Positions 36,462 to 45,896 of a DNA stretch of 64,000 bases are shown here, piece by piece. Where the stretch lies: assembly GCF_900167455.1 (NCBI RefSeq), contig NZ_FUWJ01000001.1:1364001-1428000 (forward strand). Reading direction: 5' to 3'. This DNA comes from Enhydrobacter aerosaccus (lineage in GTDB: Bacteria; Pseudomonadota; Alphaproteobacteria; Reyranellales; Reyranellaceae). A program made the position numbers and the translations under genes. The stretch's first letter is position 1; each line of letters starts with the position of its first letter. The notes below the pieces were generated by a model. It was not told the origin of the DNA. It ran no database searches and saw only the letters and a list, made by a program, of their open reading frames with translations.

Positions 36462-38459
36462 TTAGCCGAGCTTACCGACATAGGCCCGCAACGCATCGCG
36501 GGCCGCATCGACCGCCTTCTGGGCCTCGGCTCGCTGCTTTGCCAGCCCGTCGAGGTCGTTCTCCTGCTTGTCCAGCATGCTCAAATAGCGACGCTGCAGG
36601 TCGCTGTTGGCCGGAACGCTGGCAAGATTGGCCCGGATGCGGGCCTGTTCCTGCACGAGCTGCTGCTGCTGCGCCTCGATCTGGCCCAGCGGACGTTGCG
36701 CTTCCGCAACGGCCTGTTGCAATTGCAGGATCTTCGTCAAGGCCTCGCGTGTCTTGGCATCGAAATCCTGGGCCGAGGCAAAGACCTTAATCTGGTCCGC
36801 GGCACCGTCGATCAGCCGCAAGTCTTGCTCTTGAGTCCGCTCCTGGACGACATCGAAGACCTGAGTCTGTTCACCGCCCGCGAGTTTGAACAGCAGACGG
36901 TAATTGCCCTCGCTGATTTCGACACCTTTGGCTTCGGGCTTCACCAGTGTCCAGCCGGGCAGTCGCCGCTCGGTGACGATCAGATCACGTGTTTCGCGGG
37001 CTGGCCCCCGGATACGATAGGTCGTCGTTTGTCGCCCGATCCGGGCATAGCGCAGGATGCCGTTCACGATCGATCCGCTCGCGACCCGCTCACTCTGTCC
37101 GGCCTCGCGCTCGATCGTGATCTTCTCATCGAGCGCGTAAGGCAGCAGGCGCGTTTCGCCAATTGGCATCGCCGACAGCCGGGCATCGCCGACGTAAGTG
37201 ATCTCGTTGGACTTCCCGCGCTGGTAGATCGTCAGGATGCCTGGCGGGAGGCCGGTTTCGCCTTCGTTCGTGAGGCGCACAGCGGCCAGAGGATTCCGGG
37301 CCGCCGTCTCGGGCTGGTACAGCGCGATCCTTTGGCCCGTCATCTCGCGATCGAGAATGGGGATCGACAGCGTGCGCCCATTGGCGACGCTCACAGGCCG
37401 CGGGAACTTGAACGTCACCTGGGTCGCCGCTTCGTTGGCTTCGAGCTGATCGGCCGCGGCTGCCATCGCCGGAGCTGCAGTCATTGCCTTGGGCGCCTGA
37501 AGACGCATGCCCGGCACGGCCGCAGGCGGAGGCGCTGGAGCCGCCTCCGCGGCCACGCCGCCGTGATCGACACTCGGCATCAGCCGGCCCGCGACCTCGA
37601 CCGGGATTTCCGGCCGGTGGGCGTAATAGGCCTCGTAGAGCGCTTGATGGAATGCCACGGGTCGCCCCGACGCCAGAGTGAGTTCGACGTCCTTCCAATC
37701 CCTCCCGCTCATGTTCTCGAGCGTTGCCCAGCCCTGCACCGCGACCCGGGGCGTTCCCGCATCCGGCGGAAGAGTAAGCCGATACGACGTCTTCCAGACC
37801 GGCACCGCGACGATATAGGCGACGCGGACGGTGCGCGTTCCTTCGCCCCGAACCGACAGATCGAGCGTGCGAGCGTCCTTGGCACGATTGGCCTGAATAT
37901 CGAGCAATGCCTGTCCCAACCGGTCGCGCAGCGCCGGATCGACAAACTGCAGGTTCTCCGCGTCCTCGAGGATGAACTGCTGCAGGCCGCCATCCGTCAT
38001 CAGCGTGACCCGCGTACGCTTGGCAGCGGGCCTGTTGTCGGCGCCAGGAACGTTGTCCTCATCGACGGCCACGATCCTGCCGGTGATCACGCGGCTGCCA
38101 CGGACGGAAATCTCCGTCCCCTTCAATGCGCTCAACAACGCCGCCGGACTATCCAAGGCGGCCTGATCGAACGGGAGATCCTTGAAAAGCTGCTTGAGCG
38201 GATCGCGACCGGGAAGGCTCAGCCCGCCGACATTGCCCTTGTCGTCATAGACGACGAGGCTCTTGAGAACGTCATCCACCTGATCGAGCGGCACGGTAAG
38301 TTTGAGCTTCGCTTCGCCATCGACGGACGCTTCGTACTCGAAATATCCCAACCCGCCCGACGAAAGCATGACCCTCTTGAGGATGAGGTCCTGGGCCGAT
38401 GCAAAAGTGGGCAGCGCCCAGACGCCGACCAGGGCGATGACGGTCAGCAAGTGTCGCAT
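36462..38459 (-). CDS. DUF4139-domain secreted protein
   Basis: The 665-aa product has a signal peptide (LLTVIALVGVWALPTFASA), beta-rich N-terminal repeats, the DUF4139 core (VAYIVAVPVWKTSYRLTL, WATLENMSGRDWKDVELTLASGRP, ARIGRQTTTYRI), and a C-terminal coiled coil (QQQLVQEQARIRANL, LDGLAKQRAEAQKAV). DUF4139 proteins are periplasmic or surface beta-sandwich proteins of uncertain role, related to mucoidy-inhibitor-A-like proteins. A proline/alanine-rich segment near 300-340 breaks the domain. No regulatory clue is visible. Confidence 0.85.
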   Translation of the reverse strand: MRHLLTVIALVGVWALPTFASAQDLILKRVMLSSGGLGYFEYEASVDGEAKLKLTVPLDQVDDVLKSLVVYDDKGNVGGLSLPGRDPLKQLFKDLPFDQAALDSPAALLSALKGTEISVRGSRVITGRIVAVDEDNVPGADNRPAAKRTRVTLMTDGGLQQFILEDAENLQFVDPALRDRLGQALLDIQANRAKDARTLDLSVRGEGTRTVRVAYIVAVPVWKTSYRLTLPPDAGTPRVAVQGWATLENMSGRDWKDVELTLASGRPVAFHQALYEAYYAHRPEIPVEVAGRLMPSVDHGGVAAEAAPAPPPAAVPGMRLQAPKAMTAAPAMAAAADQLEANEAATQVTFKFPRPVSVANGRTLSIPILDREMTGQRIALYQPETAARNPLAAVRLTNEGETGLPPGILTIYQRGKSNEITYVGDARLSAMPIGETRLLPYALDEKITIEREAGQSERVASGSIVNGILRYARIGRQTTTYRIRGPARETRDLIVTERRLPGWTLVKPEAKGVEISEGNYRLLFKLAGGEQTQVFDVVQERTQEQDLRLIDGAADQIKVFASAQDFDAKTREALTKILQLQQAVAEAQRPLGQIEAQQQQLVQEQARIRANLASVPANSDLQRRYLSMLDKQENDLDGLAKQRAEAQKAVDAARDALRAYVGKLG

Positions 38460-38533
38460 GCACTCTCCCCATTCCGATGCACGTCAAAGCTGCCCGGCAA
38501 CTATGACACAACGGCGGCAGGCCGACGGAAACT

Positions 38534-38941
38534 TCAGGAAAGGGCGTCCTTGAGCGCCTCGAACGGCAGCAGCACGCATTCCTGTCGCGACTTGTGCTCG
38601 CGGACAGGCTCGAAGGCCGAGAACGGTTCGTGAGCCTCCCCGCTTTCCCGCCCTAGGGCCCGTTCGGCATCGTGCCGGAGAACAGCGACCCCGGCGGCAT
38701 CGCGTCCCACAGCGACCGATGCCAGGGCTGATGCCGAGGCCTGACATAGCAGACACCCCCGGACCTGATGCGCGATCTCCTTGATCTTCCCGTGCTCGTC
38801 GAGCGTCACGTCGACCGTGACGCGATCTCCACACAGCGGATTGTCGCGACGCACGGATTTGGTTGGAGCAGCGAGCTTGCCGGCGCCGATCTTGGCCTTG
38901 GCCAAGGCGACAATGCGTTCCTGATACAGCTGGTCGCTCAT
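38534..38941 (-). CDS. NifU/SufU-like iron-sulfur scaffold protein
   Basis: This 135-aa U-type scaffold has the three cluster-ligand cysteines in NPLCGDRV (with the Asp that helps cluster release), GCLLCQASAS and RQECVLLPFEAL. Such proteins accept sulfur from SufS. The start overlaps the sufS stop by 4 bases, so the two are translationally coupled. Its placement at the end of a molybdenum-enzyme maturation operon is unusual; it may support Fe-S clusters of the Mo enzyme or be the general SUF scaffold. Confidence 0.88.
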   Translation of the reverse strand: MSDQLYQERIVALAKAKIGAGKLAAPTKSVRRDNPLCGDRVTVDVTLDEHGKIKEIAHQVRGCLLCQASASALASVAVGRDAAGVAVLRHDAERALGRESGEAHEPFSAFEPVREHKSRQECVLLPFEALKDALS

Positions 38942-40158
38942 CGCAATGTCTTCGCCGCGTGCTCGACGCCGGTCAGCATCGCATCGATGTCGCCGCTGTC
39001 GTTATACGGAGCGATGGAAACGCGGGTTGTCCCGGCAAGGTCGAAATGATCCATCAAGGGCTGCGCGCAATGATGCCCCGCCCTGACAGCCACGCCGAAC
39101 GAGTCGAGCACCTGCGCCACGTCGTGCGTATGGACCCCGTCCAGCGAGAACGACACGACCGGATAGCGATCCTGCAAGCTCTGTGGCCCCAATAGGCGCG
39201 TGCCGCTGATCTTCTGCAGCCCGTCCATGGCTCGCTGGGTAAGCGCCATCTCATGAGCATGGACAGCCGTCCAATCCAGGCCGCGCATCCATTTGCAGGC
39301 CGCGCCAAGGCCGATTGCGGGACCGATTGGCGGTGTTCCGGCCTCGAACCGACGCGGCGGTGGCGCCCACGTCGTCTCCGCGAAAGTCACACGGCCGATC
39401 ATGGATCCGCCGCCATGGAACGGCGGCATCGCCTCCAGGAGGTCGCGCTTGGCCCACAGGATTCCTACGCCGTTCGGTCCATAGACCTTGTGACCTGCGA
39501 AGACGTAGAAATCGACGCCGAGCGACTCGAGATCGAGAGGACCGTGAGGGGCGCGCTGGGCTCCATCCAGCATCACCTTGGCGCCGATACTGTGGGCGGC
39601 CTCCACCACCTGCTTCACATCCAGCGCCGCGCCGGTCACGTTGGAAACGTGAGCCAGAGATATCAGCTTCGTGCGCGGCGTCAGCTTTCGCGGCAAGGCC
39701 GACAGATCGATCCGCCCCTCTTCCGTCACCGGCAGGACATCGAGTTCGATACCGCTGCGGGAGCGCAGCAGCTGCCAGGGAACGATGTTCGAATGGTGCT
39801 CCAGCTCCGACAGCAGGATGCGATCACCAGGCGCCAGCAGCGAGCCGTAGGAGTAGGCGACAAGATTGATGGCCGCCGTACAGCCGCCCGTGAAGACGAT
39901 CTCGTTTGGTTCGACGCCGAGGAAGGTTGCCACTTCTGCCCGGGCATTTTCATAGGCCTCGGTCGCGCGCTCGGCCAGGACATGGACACCCCGGACCACA
40001 TTGGCCCGTGACGTGGTCTCGTAGTGGCGTACCGCGTCGAGGACGGTCAGGGGCGTTTGGGCCGAAGCGCCATTGTCGAGATAATGCAGCGGATGTCCGT
40101 TGACGGCCTGCGCCAGGATCGGAAACTGTGCCCGAAGGATTCCGAGATCGAAACTCAT
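38938..40158 (-). CDS. sufS: Cysteine desulfurase SufS
   Basis: SufS is a PLP enzyme that removes sulfur from cysteine as a persulfide. The 406-aa protein has PLP lysine in AGHKVYGPNGVGIL, the His/Asp pair AHVSNVTGA and DGAQRAPHGPLDL, the group II active-site loop RAGHHCAQP with catalytic Cys, and the FEAGTPPIGPAIGLG signature. It overlaps the cytidylyltransferase stop (ATGA) upstream and the scaffold gene downstream. In related systems XdhC-bound Moco is sulfurated by a desulfurase, so this enzyme may serve that purpose (inference). Confidence 0.93.
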   Translation of the reverse strand: MSFDLGILRAQFPILAQAVNGHPLHYLDNGASAQTPLTVLDAVRHYETTSRANVVRGVHVLAERATEAYENARAEVATFLGVEPNEIVFTGGCTAAINLVAYSYGSLLAPGDRILLSELEHHSNIVPWQLLRSRSGIELDVLPVTEEGRIDLSALPRKLTPRTKLISLAHVSNVTGAALDVKQVVEAAHSIGAKVMLDGAQRAPHGPLDLESLGVDFYVFAGHKVYGPNGVGILWAKRDLLEAMPPFHGGGSMIGRVTFAETTWAPPPRRFEAGTPPIGPAIGLGAACKWMRGLDWTAVHAHEMALTQRAMDGLQKISGTRLLGPQSLQDRYPVVSFSLDGVHTHDVAQVLDSFGVAVRAGHHCAQPLMDHFDLAGTTRVSIAPYNDSGDIDAMLTGVEHAAKTLR

Positions 40159-41807
40159 GCCTCGCTCCGCGCCCTCCAGGTCGCCAGCGCCTCCGGCGTA
40201 TCGATATCCGTGACGGCCGCCTCTCCGGTCATCTCGACCTCGCAGACCAGATCGGCATGTTCACCGATCAGGTGCTTGGCCCCGCTATCGCCGGCCAGAT
40301 TGGCCATTTCCGCAAAGAACCGCCGATCCCACAGGACAGGATTGCCGCGCTTGCCGCCGACGGTCGGAACGCAGATCGAGCGGCCTTCCACCGGACTGAA
40401 CGCAGCAATCAGACGATCGAGCAACGGCGCATTCACGCCCGGCATGTCCCCGAGTTGAACCACGGCCGCATCGATTTCCTTGCCGAGACTGCCGATGCCG
40501 GTGCGAACCGAAGTGCTGAGCCCGGACGCAAAATCCGGGTTGGTGACAAAGCGGATCTTCGATCCTGCAGGCGCTGCCTGCTCGATTACGGCCTTCACCT
40601 CGGCCGCCATATGGCCAAGCACGACAACCACTTCGGTCGCCTGCGATGCAAGCGCGGCCGTGACAGCATGCACGACCAACGGCATACCCTTGGCATCGGC
40701 GAGAAGCTTGTTGGGACCACCCATGCGGGTCGACCGACCGGCTGCCAGCAGGATTATCGCCACGCGCGGGGCCTGCTGCGGTCCGCCTTCCTCATGATCG
40801 CCTTCGCCACGCGGCTGTGGACGCGTGGAGATTTCCGCCAGCAGTCCGCCCGCCCCCATGCGCACGATCTCGGCCCTGCCGACTGCCAATCCTGCGGCGA
40901 GGCGCTCGAGAACCATGTCGAAACCATTGTACTTCGGAGACTTGGCGCAGCCCGGCAATCCCAACACGGGCTTGCCATCCAGCTCGCCGGTCAGGAGCAA
41001 GTTGCCCGGATCAACGGGCATGCCGAAGTGCGTGACCTTGCCGCCGGCCTGCTCGATGCCCGACGGCACGACGTCGTGTCGATCGACGATGGCCGATGCG
41101 CCCGCCACCAGAAACAGGTCGCAGCCTCGCGCCTTGAGATCGTTCAGAGCTGTCGCAATAGCGACGGCATCGTGCGCGCAACGGCGCTCGCCGACGAGGC
41201 TGCTGCCCAGCGCTGTCAGCCGCTTGCCGGTCGTGCCGACAGCCTTATCCAGCACCTTTTCCCGTGTGCCCGGGAGTTGGGTCTGCACCAGGCCCACGCG
41301 CATGGCTCGAAACGGCGCGACCGAGACCAGGGGCCGGTTGGCAGCTTTCGCGACATCGACCGCCCGCGCAACAGCCGAGCGCGGCGCGCCGTACGGAATG
41401 ATCTTGACGGTCGCCACCATCTGACGAGGCGTCACGCGCGTAAAAGCCGGCAAAGTCGCTACTGTCACCGACTCGTCGAGTTCGTTCAACGCATCGATCC
41501 GCTCGGCATCGATGACCGCCAATCCGGCTTCGCGAGCGAAGTGGTTGCACCGTCCCGTGAAGGGCGCGGTGACTTCTATGCCCTCCCCGGCCAAGGCCTT
41601 GGCTACGGTCGCTGCAGCCTCGTCTTCGTGAATGTCGTCGTCATCGAGGCGGGCGGCCACGACGCTGGCTACACCCGCCGCTTTCAGCTTCGCCACGTCG
41701 TCCGGCGACAGCATGCGACCTTTGGCAAAATTGATCCCGTTCGCGCGCCAGCTATGCGCCAGGATGGCGCCGTTGGCCTCATCGATCGGGGTCTCGCCGA
41801 ACTTCAC
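40155..41807 (-). CDS. Molybdopterin-binding / Moco cytidylyltransferase (MocA-like) fusion
   Basis: The 550-aa protein joins two domains. The N-terminal half resembles MoeA/MogA/CinA-type molybdopterin-binding domains (GGxxxxDD-type segment LFLVAGASAIVDRHDVVP). The C-terminal part, from about residue 350, is a MobA/MocA-type nucleotidyltransferase with LLAAGRSTRMGGPNKLL, VLGHMAAEV and QLGDMPGV. MocA makes molybdopterin cytosine dinucleotide (MCD), the form used by xanthine-dehydrogenase-family enzymes such as CO dehydrogenase. Its position between xdhC and sufS fits this. Confidence 0.9.
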   Translation of the reverse strand: MKFGETPIDEANGAILAHSWRANGINFAKGRMLSPDDVAKLKAAGVASVVAARLDDDDIHEDEAAATVAKALAGEGIEVTAPFTGRCNHFAREAGLAVIDAERIDALNELDESVTVATLPAFTRVTPRQMVATVKIIPYGAPRSAVARAVDVAKAANRPLVSVAPFRAMRVGLVQTQLPGTREKVLDKAVGTTGKRLTALGSSLVGERRCAHDAVAIATALNDLKARGCDLFLVAGASAIVDRHDVVPSGIEQAGGKVTHFGMPVDPGNLLLTGELDGKPVLGLPGCAKSPKYNGFDMVLERLAAGLAVGRAEIVRMGAGGLLAEISTRPQPRGEGDHEEGGPQQAPRVAIILLAAGRSTRMGGPNKLLADAKGMPLVVHAVTAALASQATEVVVVLGHMAAEVKAVIEQAAPAGSKIRFVTNPDFASGLSTSVRTGIGSLGKEIDAAVVQLGDMPGVNAPLLDRLIAAFSPVEGRSICVPTVGGKRGNPVLWDRRFFAEMANLAGDSGAKHLIGEHADLVCEVEMTGEAAVTDIDTPEALATWRARSEA

Positions 41808-42532
41808 GCCGCCGCTGCCTTTGGGGCGGCAAGCGCCTCCAGCCGGCGCGCCCGCACCTCGATGATTTGTCCGAGGATCGATACGGCGATCTCCGCCGGT
41901 GACTTCGCGCCGATATTGAGGCCGACCGGCCCGTGGATACGCGCGAACTGATCCTCAGAAATTCCAACCTCGGCAAGCCGGTCCTTGCGCTTGGCATGGG
42001 TTCGCTTGCTGCCCAGGGCGCCAATGTAGAAGACATCTGACTTCAGCGCGGCCTCGAGTGCCGGATCGTCGAGTTTCGGATCGTGCGTCAGGGTTACGAC
42101 CGCCGTCGAAACGTCGAGTCCTATCTTCTCGAAGGCTTCGTCGGCCCATTCCTGCAGGACCTTCACCCCCGGGAAACGGGCATCTGTCGCGAACGCCCGC
42201 CGTGGATCGATGACGGTCACGTCGAAGTCCAGAAGCGAAGCCATCGGTGCCAGGGATTGAGCGATATGGACGGCGCCCACGATGATCAGCCGGGCCGGCG
42301 GCACATAGACGTTCAGGAAGATCTTCTGGCCACCGAGTTCGACGGTGTCGCTGCGTCCAATGGCGATGGCCCGCCGCGCCGCTGTCACCACTGCCGTGTC
42401 GGCCGAGAGCTCGCCCACCGCGCGGTCCAGATAGATCAGGGCCTCCGCCGCATCCTCGAGCCGAGTCGCCAGAACCACAGCCTGGCGCTTGCTTCGGGCT
42501 TCCTGGAGTGCCGCTAGCGTTTCGCTTTTCAT
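41804..42532 (-). CDS. XdhC-family protein, Rossmann (XdhC_C) part
   Basis: The 242-aa product has a short N-terminal region and the C-terminal Rossmann domain of XdhC/CoxI proteins: LIIVGAVHIAQSLAPMASLLDF, VTVIDPRRAFA, VVTLTHDPKLDD and IGALGSKRTHAKR, ending with the IHGPVGLNIGAKSPAEIAVSILGQI signature. XdhC binds sulfurated Moco and delivers it to apoenzyme. The usual N-terminal XdhC_CoxI domain is encoded by the separate gene upstream, so XdhC is split here. Confidence 0.9.
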   Translation of the reverse strand: MKSETLAALQEARSKRQAVVLATRLEDAAEALIYLDRAVGELSADTAVVTAARRAIAIGRSDTVELGGQKIFLNVYVPPARLIIVGAVHIAQSLAPMASLLDFDVTVIDPRRAFATDARFPGVKVLQEWADEAFEKIGLDVSTAVVTLTHDPKLDDPALEAALKSDVFYIGALGSKRTHAKRKDRLAEVGISEDQFARIHGPVGLNIGAKSPAEIAVSILGQIIEVRARRLEALAAPKAAAA

Positions 42533-42536
42533 CGGA

Positions 42537-42857
42537 TCAGTTCACCTTCTCGACGAACACCTGCACCTTGCCGCCGCAGGCGAGACCGACGTCCCACGCC
42601 TGCTCGTCCGTGACGCCAAAATCGAGCAGCCGCGGTTTGCCGTCGGCGATCGATGCCAGCGCCTCCTTGACCACGGCGCCCTCGATGCAACCGCCCGATA
42701 CGGAGCCGACCATGGCACCGCTATCGTCGACGCCAAGCTGGCTGCCGACAGGACGCGGGGACGATCCCCACGTAGTGATAACCGTGGCAATGGCAACGCC
42801 TTTGCCCGCTGCCTTCCATTTGCCGACCTGATCCAGGACTTCCAGCGCATCGCTCAT
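42537..42857 (-). CDS. XdhC_CoxI N-terminal-domain protein
   Basis: The 106-aa product is a stand-alone XdhC_CoxI domain with the conserved TTWGSSPRPVG and GSVSGGCIEGAV signatures and the LACGG motif near the C-terminus. Together with the next gene, from which it is separated by 4 bases, it reconstitutes a full XdhC. The order and tight spacing suggest the two chains act together in Moco handling. Confidence 0.9.
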   Translation of the reverse strand: MSDALEVLDQVGKWKAAGKGVAIATVITTWGSSPRPVGSQLGVDDSGAMVGSVSGGCIEGAVVKEALASIADGKPRLLDFGVTDEQAWDVGLACGGKVQVFVEKVN

Positions 42858-42860
42858 CGT

Positions 42861-44120
42861 CTACTCCTTGCGCAATTCGGTCTGCCAACCGGCGAGCCGC
42901 TTGTCCGCAGCGTGAGGCCTTGCATCCAGTGCCGCGATCAATCCGCCCAGGCTTTCCAGATTATGCACCGGCCGGAATTCGTCGACGAACGGCAACATCG
43001 CCTTGTTGCCTTGGGATTTGGGCTCGTAACCGCCATATCTCAAGAGCGGGTTGAGCCAGATCAGGCGGCTACACGACTTCTGGAGACGCTCCATCTCCTC
43101 GCCCAGCCCGGCGGCACCCTCGCGATCGAGGCCATCGGTGATCAACAATACCACGGCGCCCTGCCCCAGGACGCGTCGGGACCAGCGATTGTTGAATTCG
43201 TGTAGGGCCTGGCCGATCCGCGTCCCACCGGACCAATCCTCCACCTGGGCCGAGGCCTTTTGCAGGGCGATGTCGACGTCACGATTGCGCAGCGCGCGGG
43301 TCACATTGTTCAGCCGCGTCCCGAAGGTGAAGCAGAATACCCGGTCGCGGTCGTTGGTGATGGCGTGCATGAAATGCAGGAACATGCGCGTATAGCGCGC
43401 CATCGACCCCGAGATGTCGCAAAGGATGACCAACGGCGGCGGTCGAAGACGGGGCTGCCGCCTGCGCAATTCGATCAGCCCTTCGGGGCGCAGGGCACGG
43501 CGCAGCGATCCTCGAAAATCCACTCGCGGGCCGCGCCGCGCAGGTCGGTAGCGACGGGTACGCCGCTCTGGAACCGGCAGCCGCAGGCGGGAAATGGCAC
43601 GAAGCGCTTCGTCGATCTCGGCCTGGCTCATCTGCTCGAAATCGCGATGCTGCAGGACTTCCCGGTCCGAAACGGTAAATGTCGCTTCGACTTCGACCTT
43701 CGGCGGCTCGTTGTCCTCTTGCGGAGCCTCTCCCTGGCCCGGCTGCAGCGCCTCCTGAAGTCGCCGGCTCAATTGCTTGCGATTATCCTGGTCGGACGGG
43801 ACGCCGATCTGCGGCAGCAGCATCTCCATCATCTTCTCGAGAAGACGTGGGTTGCGCCAATAGACATGAAACGCCTGATCGAAGATCTCTCGTTGATCGC
43901 GCCGGTTCACGAACACCGAATGAAGCGTCCAGTAAAAGTCGTCCCGCTTGGTCAGACCGGCCGCCTCGACAGCCTCGATGGCGCGCAATACCTGACCAGG
44001 TCCTACCCGAAGGCCGGCCGAGCGAAGGGTCCGCGCGAAGTGCACGATGTTGGTGGCGAGCTTGTCCCCGGCTGGACGATCGCCACGTCCCGGCGCCGCA
44101 GCAGGTGGCAGCGCATCCAT
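42861..44120 (-). CDS. VWA-domain CoxE-like protein
   Basis: The 419-aa protein has a CoxE-type helical N-terminus and a von Willebrand A domain with an intact MIDAS: CDISGSM (DxSxS), SGGTRIG and ITDGLDREG. CoxE works with the MoxR-type ATPase CoxD in maturing the CO dehydrogenase active site. An Arg-rich stretch (RRTRRYRPARRGPR) precedes the VWA domain. It lies 10 bases after the ATPase gene and 3 bases before the XdhC piece. Confidence 0.92.
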   Translation of the reverse strand: MDALPPAAAPGRGDRPAGDKLATNIVHFARTLRSAGLRVGPGQVLRAIEAVEAAGLTKRDDFYWTLHSVFVNRRDQREIFDQAFHVYWRNPRLLEKMMEMLLPQIGVPSDQDNRKQLSRRLQEALQPGQGEAPQEDNEPPKVEVEATFTVSDREVLQHRDFEQMSQAEIDEALRAISRLRLPVPERRTRRYRPARRGPRVDFRGSLRRALRPEGLIELRRRQPRLRPPPLVILCDISGSMARYTRMFLHFMHAITNDRDRVFCFTFGTRLNNVTRALRNRDVDIALQKASAQVEDWSGGTRIGQALHEFNNRWSRRVLGQGAVVLLITDGLDREGAAGLGEEMERLQKSCSRLIWLNPLLRYGGYEPKSQGNKAMLPFVDEFRPVHNLESLGGLIAALDARPHAADKRLAGWQTELRKE

Positions 44121-44130
44121 TCGTGCCCCC

Positions 44131-45054
44131 TCAGCCCAACGGCTGGGCGGCGATGTCGGCCTTGACCTTGCGCAGAATCTCGGCCGCTTCCGAGCCCTGC
44201 AGACGCTGGATGTCGTCCTGATACTTCAACAGCACGCCGAGCGTGTCGTTGATGGTCTTGGGATCGAGATCGAGAGCATTCAACTCCGAGAGAGCCGTTG
44301 CCCAGTCGATCGACTCGGCGACGCCCGGCGACTTGAAGAGATCGAGCTTGCGCAGTTCCTGGACAAAGCCGACGACTTGCCGGGACAGGCGTTCACTTGC
44401 TCCCGGTGCCTTGACCCTGAGAATCTCAAGTTCGCGCCTGAGGTCCGGATAATCCACCCAGTGATAGAAGCAGCGCCGCTTCAAGGCGTCGTGGATTTCG
44501 CGCGTCCGGTTGGATGTGATGATGACGATCGGCGTTTGCGCCGCCTTGACCGTGCCGAGTTCCGGAATGGTGACCTGGAAGTCGGACAACACTTCCAGCA
44601 GATAGGCCTCGAACGGCTCATCCGTGCGATCGAGTTCGTCGATCAACAGGATCGGAGCGCCCTCCGCATGCGGCCGCAGGGCATCGAGCAGTGGCCGCCG
44701 GATGAGGAAACGTTCGTTGAAGATGTCCGATTCGAGCTCGCTGCGGTCGTGCACGCCCTGGGCTTCCGCGAGCCTGATCTCGATCATCTGGCGCGAGTAA
44801 TTCCACTCGTACACCGCAGACGACACATCGAGACCTTCGTAGCACTGAAGTCGGATAAGCGGTCGTTTCAGCGTACTCGCCAGCACTTTGGCGATCTCGG
44901 TCTTGCCGACGCCCGCCTCGCCCTCGCAGAACAACGGACGCCCGAGCTTGAGCGCAAGGTAGAGAACGGTAGCAAGACTTCGGTCGGCGATGTAATCGCC
45001 GGCTTTCAAAAGCTCGATAGTGGCGTCAATCGACGCCGGCATGGGCGACGGCAT
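44131..45054 (-). CDS. MoxR-family AAA+ ATPase (CoxD-like)
   Basis: The 307-aa AAA+ protein has Walker A CEGEAGVGKTEIAKVLA, Walker B ILLIDELDR, sensor 1 ITSNRTREI and the arginine-finger region ALKRRCFYHW. MoxR/CoxD ATPases act as chaperones with VWA partners; CoxD participates in sulfuration and copper insertion of the CO dehydrogenase [CuSMoO2] centre. It is the first gene of the seven-gene minus-strand operon. The 98-base divergent gap to the SDR gene at 45153 must hold the promoter. Confidence 0.93.
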   Translation of the reverse strand: MPSPMPASIDATIELLKAGDYIADRSLATVLYLALKLGRPLFCEGEAGVGKTEIAKVLASTLKRPLIRLQCYEGLDVSSAVYEWNYSRQMIEIRLAEAQGVHDRSELESDIFNERFLIRRPLLDALRPHAEGAPILLIDELDRTDEPFEAYLLEVLSDFQVTIPELGTVKAAQTPIVIITSNRTREIHDALKRRCFYHWVDYPDLRRELEILRVKAPGASERLSRQVVGFVQELRKLDLFKSPGVAESIDWATALSELNALDLDPKTINDTLGVLLKYQDDIQRLQGSEAAEILRKVKADIAAQPLG

Positions 45055-45152
45055 AGGACTCCTGGGACGCTTTGGCGGCTAAGTGTAGCGGATGAGCGGA
45101 CAGGCCGGTATGGTTGGAAACGGCCGCTAATTCAAGCATTTGGGAGGTAACC

Positions 45153-45896
45153 ATGACAGACGGGCTGTTCAAGGGGCGTGCGGCGGTTGTCACCGGCGGC
45201 GCGCGTGGCATCGGTCTGGCCTGCGCCGCCAGGATCGCTGCGGGCGGCGGGCGGGTGGCCTTATGGGACCGTGATCTGGCTCGTGCCCAGCAATCGGCCA
45301 AGGAGCTTGGAGACGCGATCGCCGTCGAAGTCGATGTGACCAGCGAAGAGTCGATCAATAACGCCCTTGCCGTTACCGAACGGGAACTGGCCTCGCCCGA
45401 TATCCTCGTTGCCAGTGCCGGCATCACCGGACCGAATACGACGGTCATCCAATATCCGGTCGATGCCTGGCGCCAGGTGATCGACATCAATCTCACCGGC
45501 GTGTTCCTGTGCAACCGCGCCTTGGCATCCGGCATGGCGCAACGAGGCTGGGGCCGTATCGTCAACATCGCCTCGGTCGCGGGCAAGGAAGGCAATCCCA
45601 ATGCCTCAGCCTATTCCGCCTCGAAGGCCGGCGTGATCGGCCTGACCAAATCACTCGGCAAGGAACTTGCTACTTCGGGCGTGCTGGTGAACTGCGTGGC
45701 ACCGGCGGTTGTGAAGACGGAGTTGTTCAGCCAGATGACCGAGCAGCATATTCAATACATGCTTTCCAAGATCCCGATGAACCGTTTCGGCGAAGTGGGC
45801 GAGGTTGCCGAGATGGTAGCCTGGCTCGCCTCGCCACTTTGCACCTTTGCCACGGGTGCGACCTTCGATCTGTCTGGCGGGCGGGCGACCTACTGA
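45153..45896 (+). CDS. SDR-family oxidoreductase (FabG-like)
   Basis: This 247-aa classical SDR has TGGARGIGLA, ASAGITGP in the NNAG position, catalytic Ser in NIASVAG and YSASK. GGGAGGT lies five bases before the ATG at 45153; an upstream in-frame ATG at 45114 has no ribosome site. The stop overlaps the amidase start (TGATG), so the two are coupled and may act in one catabolic step series. Confidence 0.93.
   Translation: MTDGLFKGRAAVVTGGARGIGLACAARIAAGGGRVALWDRDLARAQQSAKELGDAIAVEVDVTSEESINNALAVTERELASPDILVASAGITGPNTTVIQYPVDAWRQVIDINLTGVFLCNRALASGMAQRGWGRIVNIASVAGKEGNPNASAYSASKAGVIGLTKSLGKELATSGVLVNCVAPAVVKTELFSQMTEQHIQYMLSKIPMNRFGEVGEVAEMVAWLASPLCTFATGATFDLSGGRATY

Noticed and set aside
36696..38633. 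645-aa plus-strand ORF opposite the DUF4139 gene
   Set aside because: Frame shadow; the minus-strand gene has a signal peptide and conserved domain, and this ORF has no family features.
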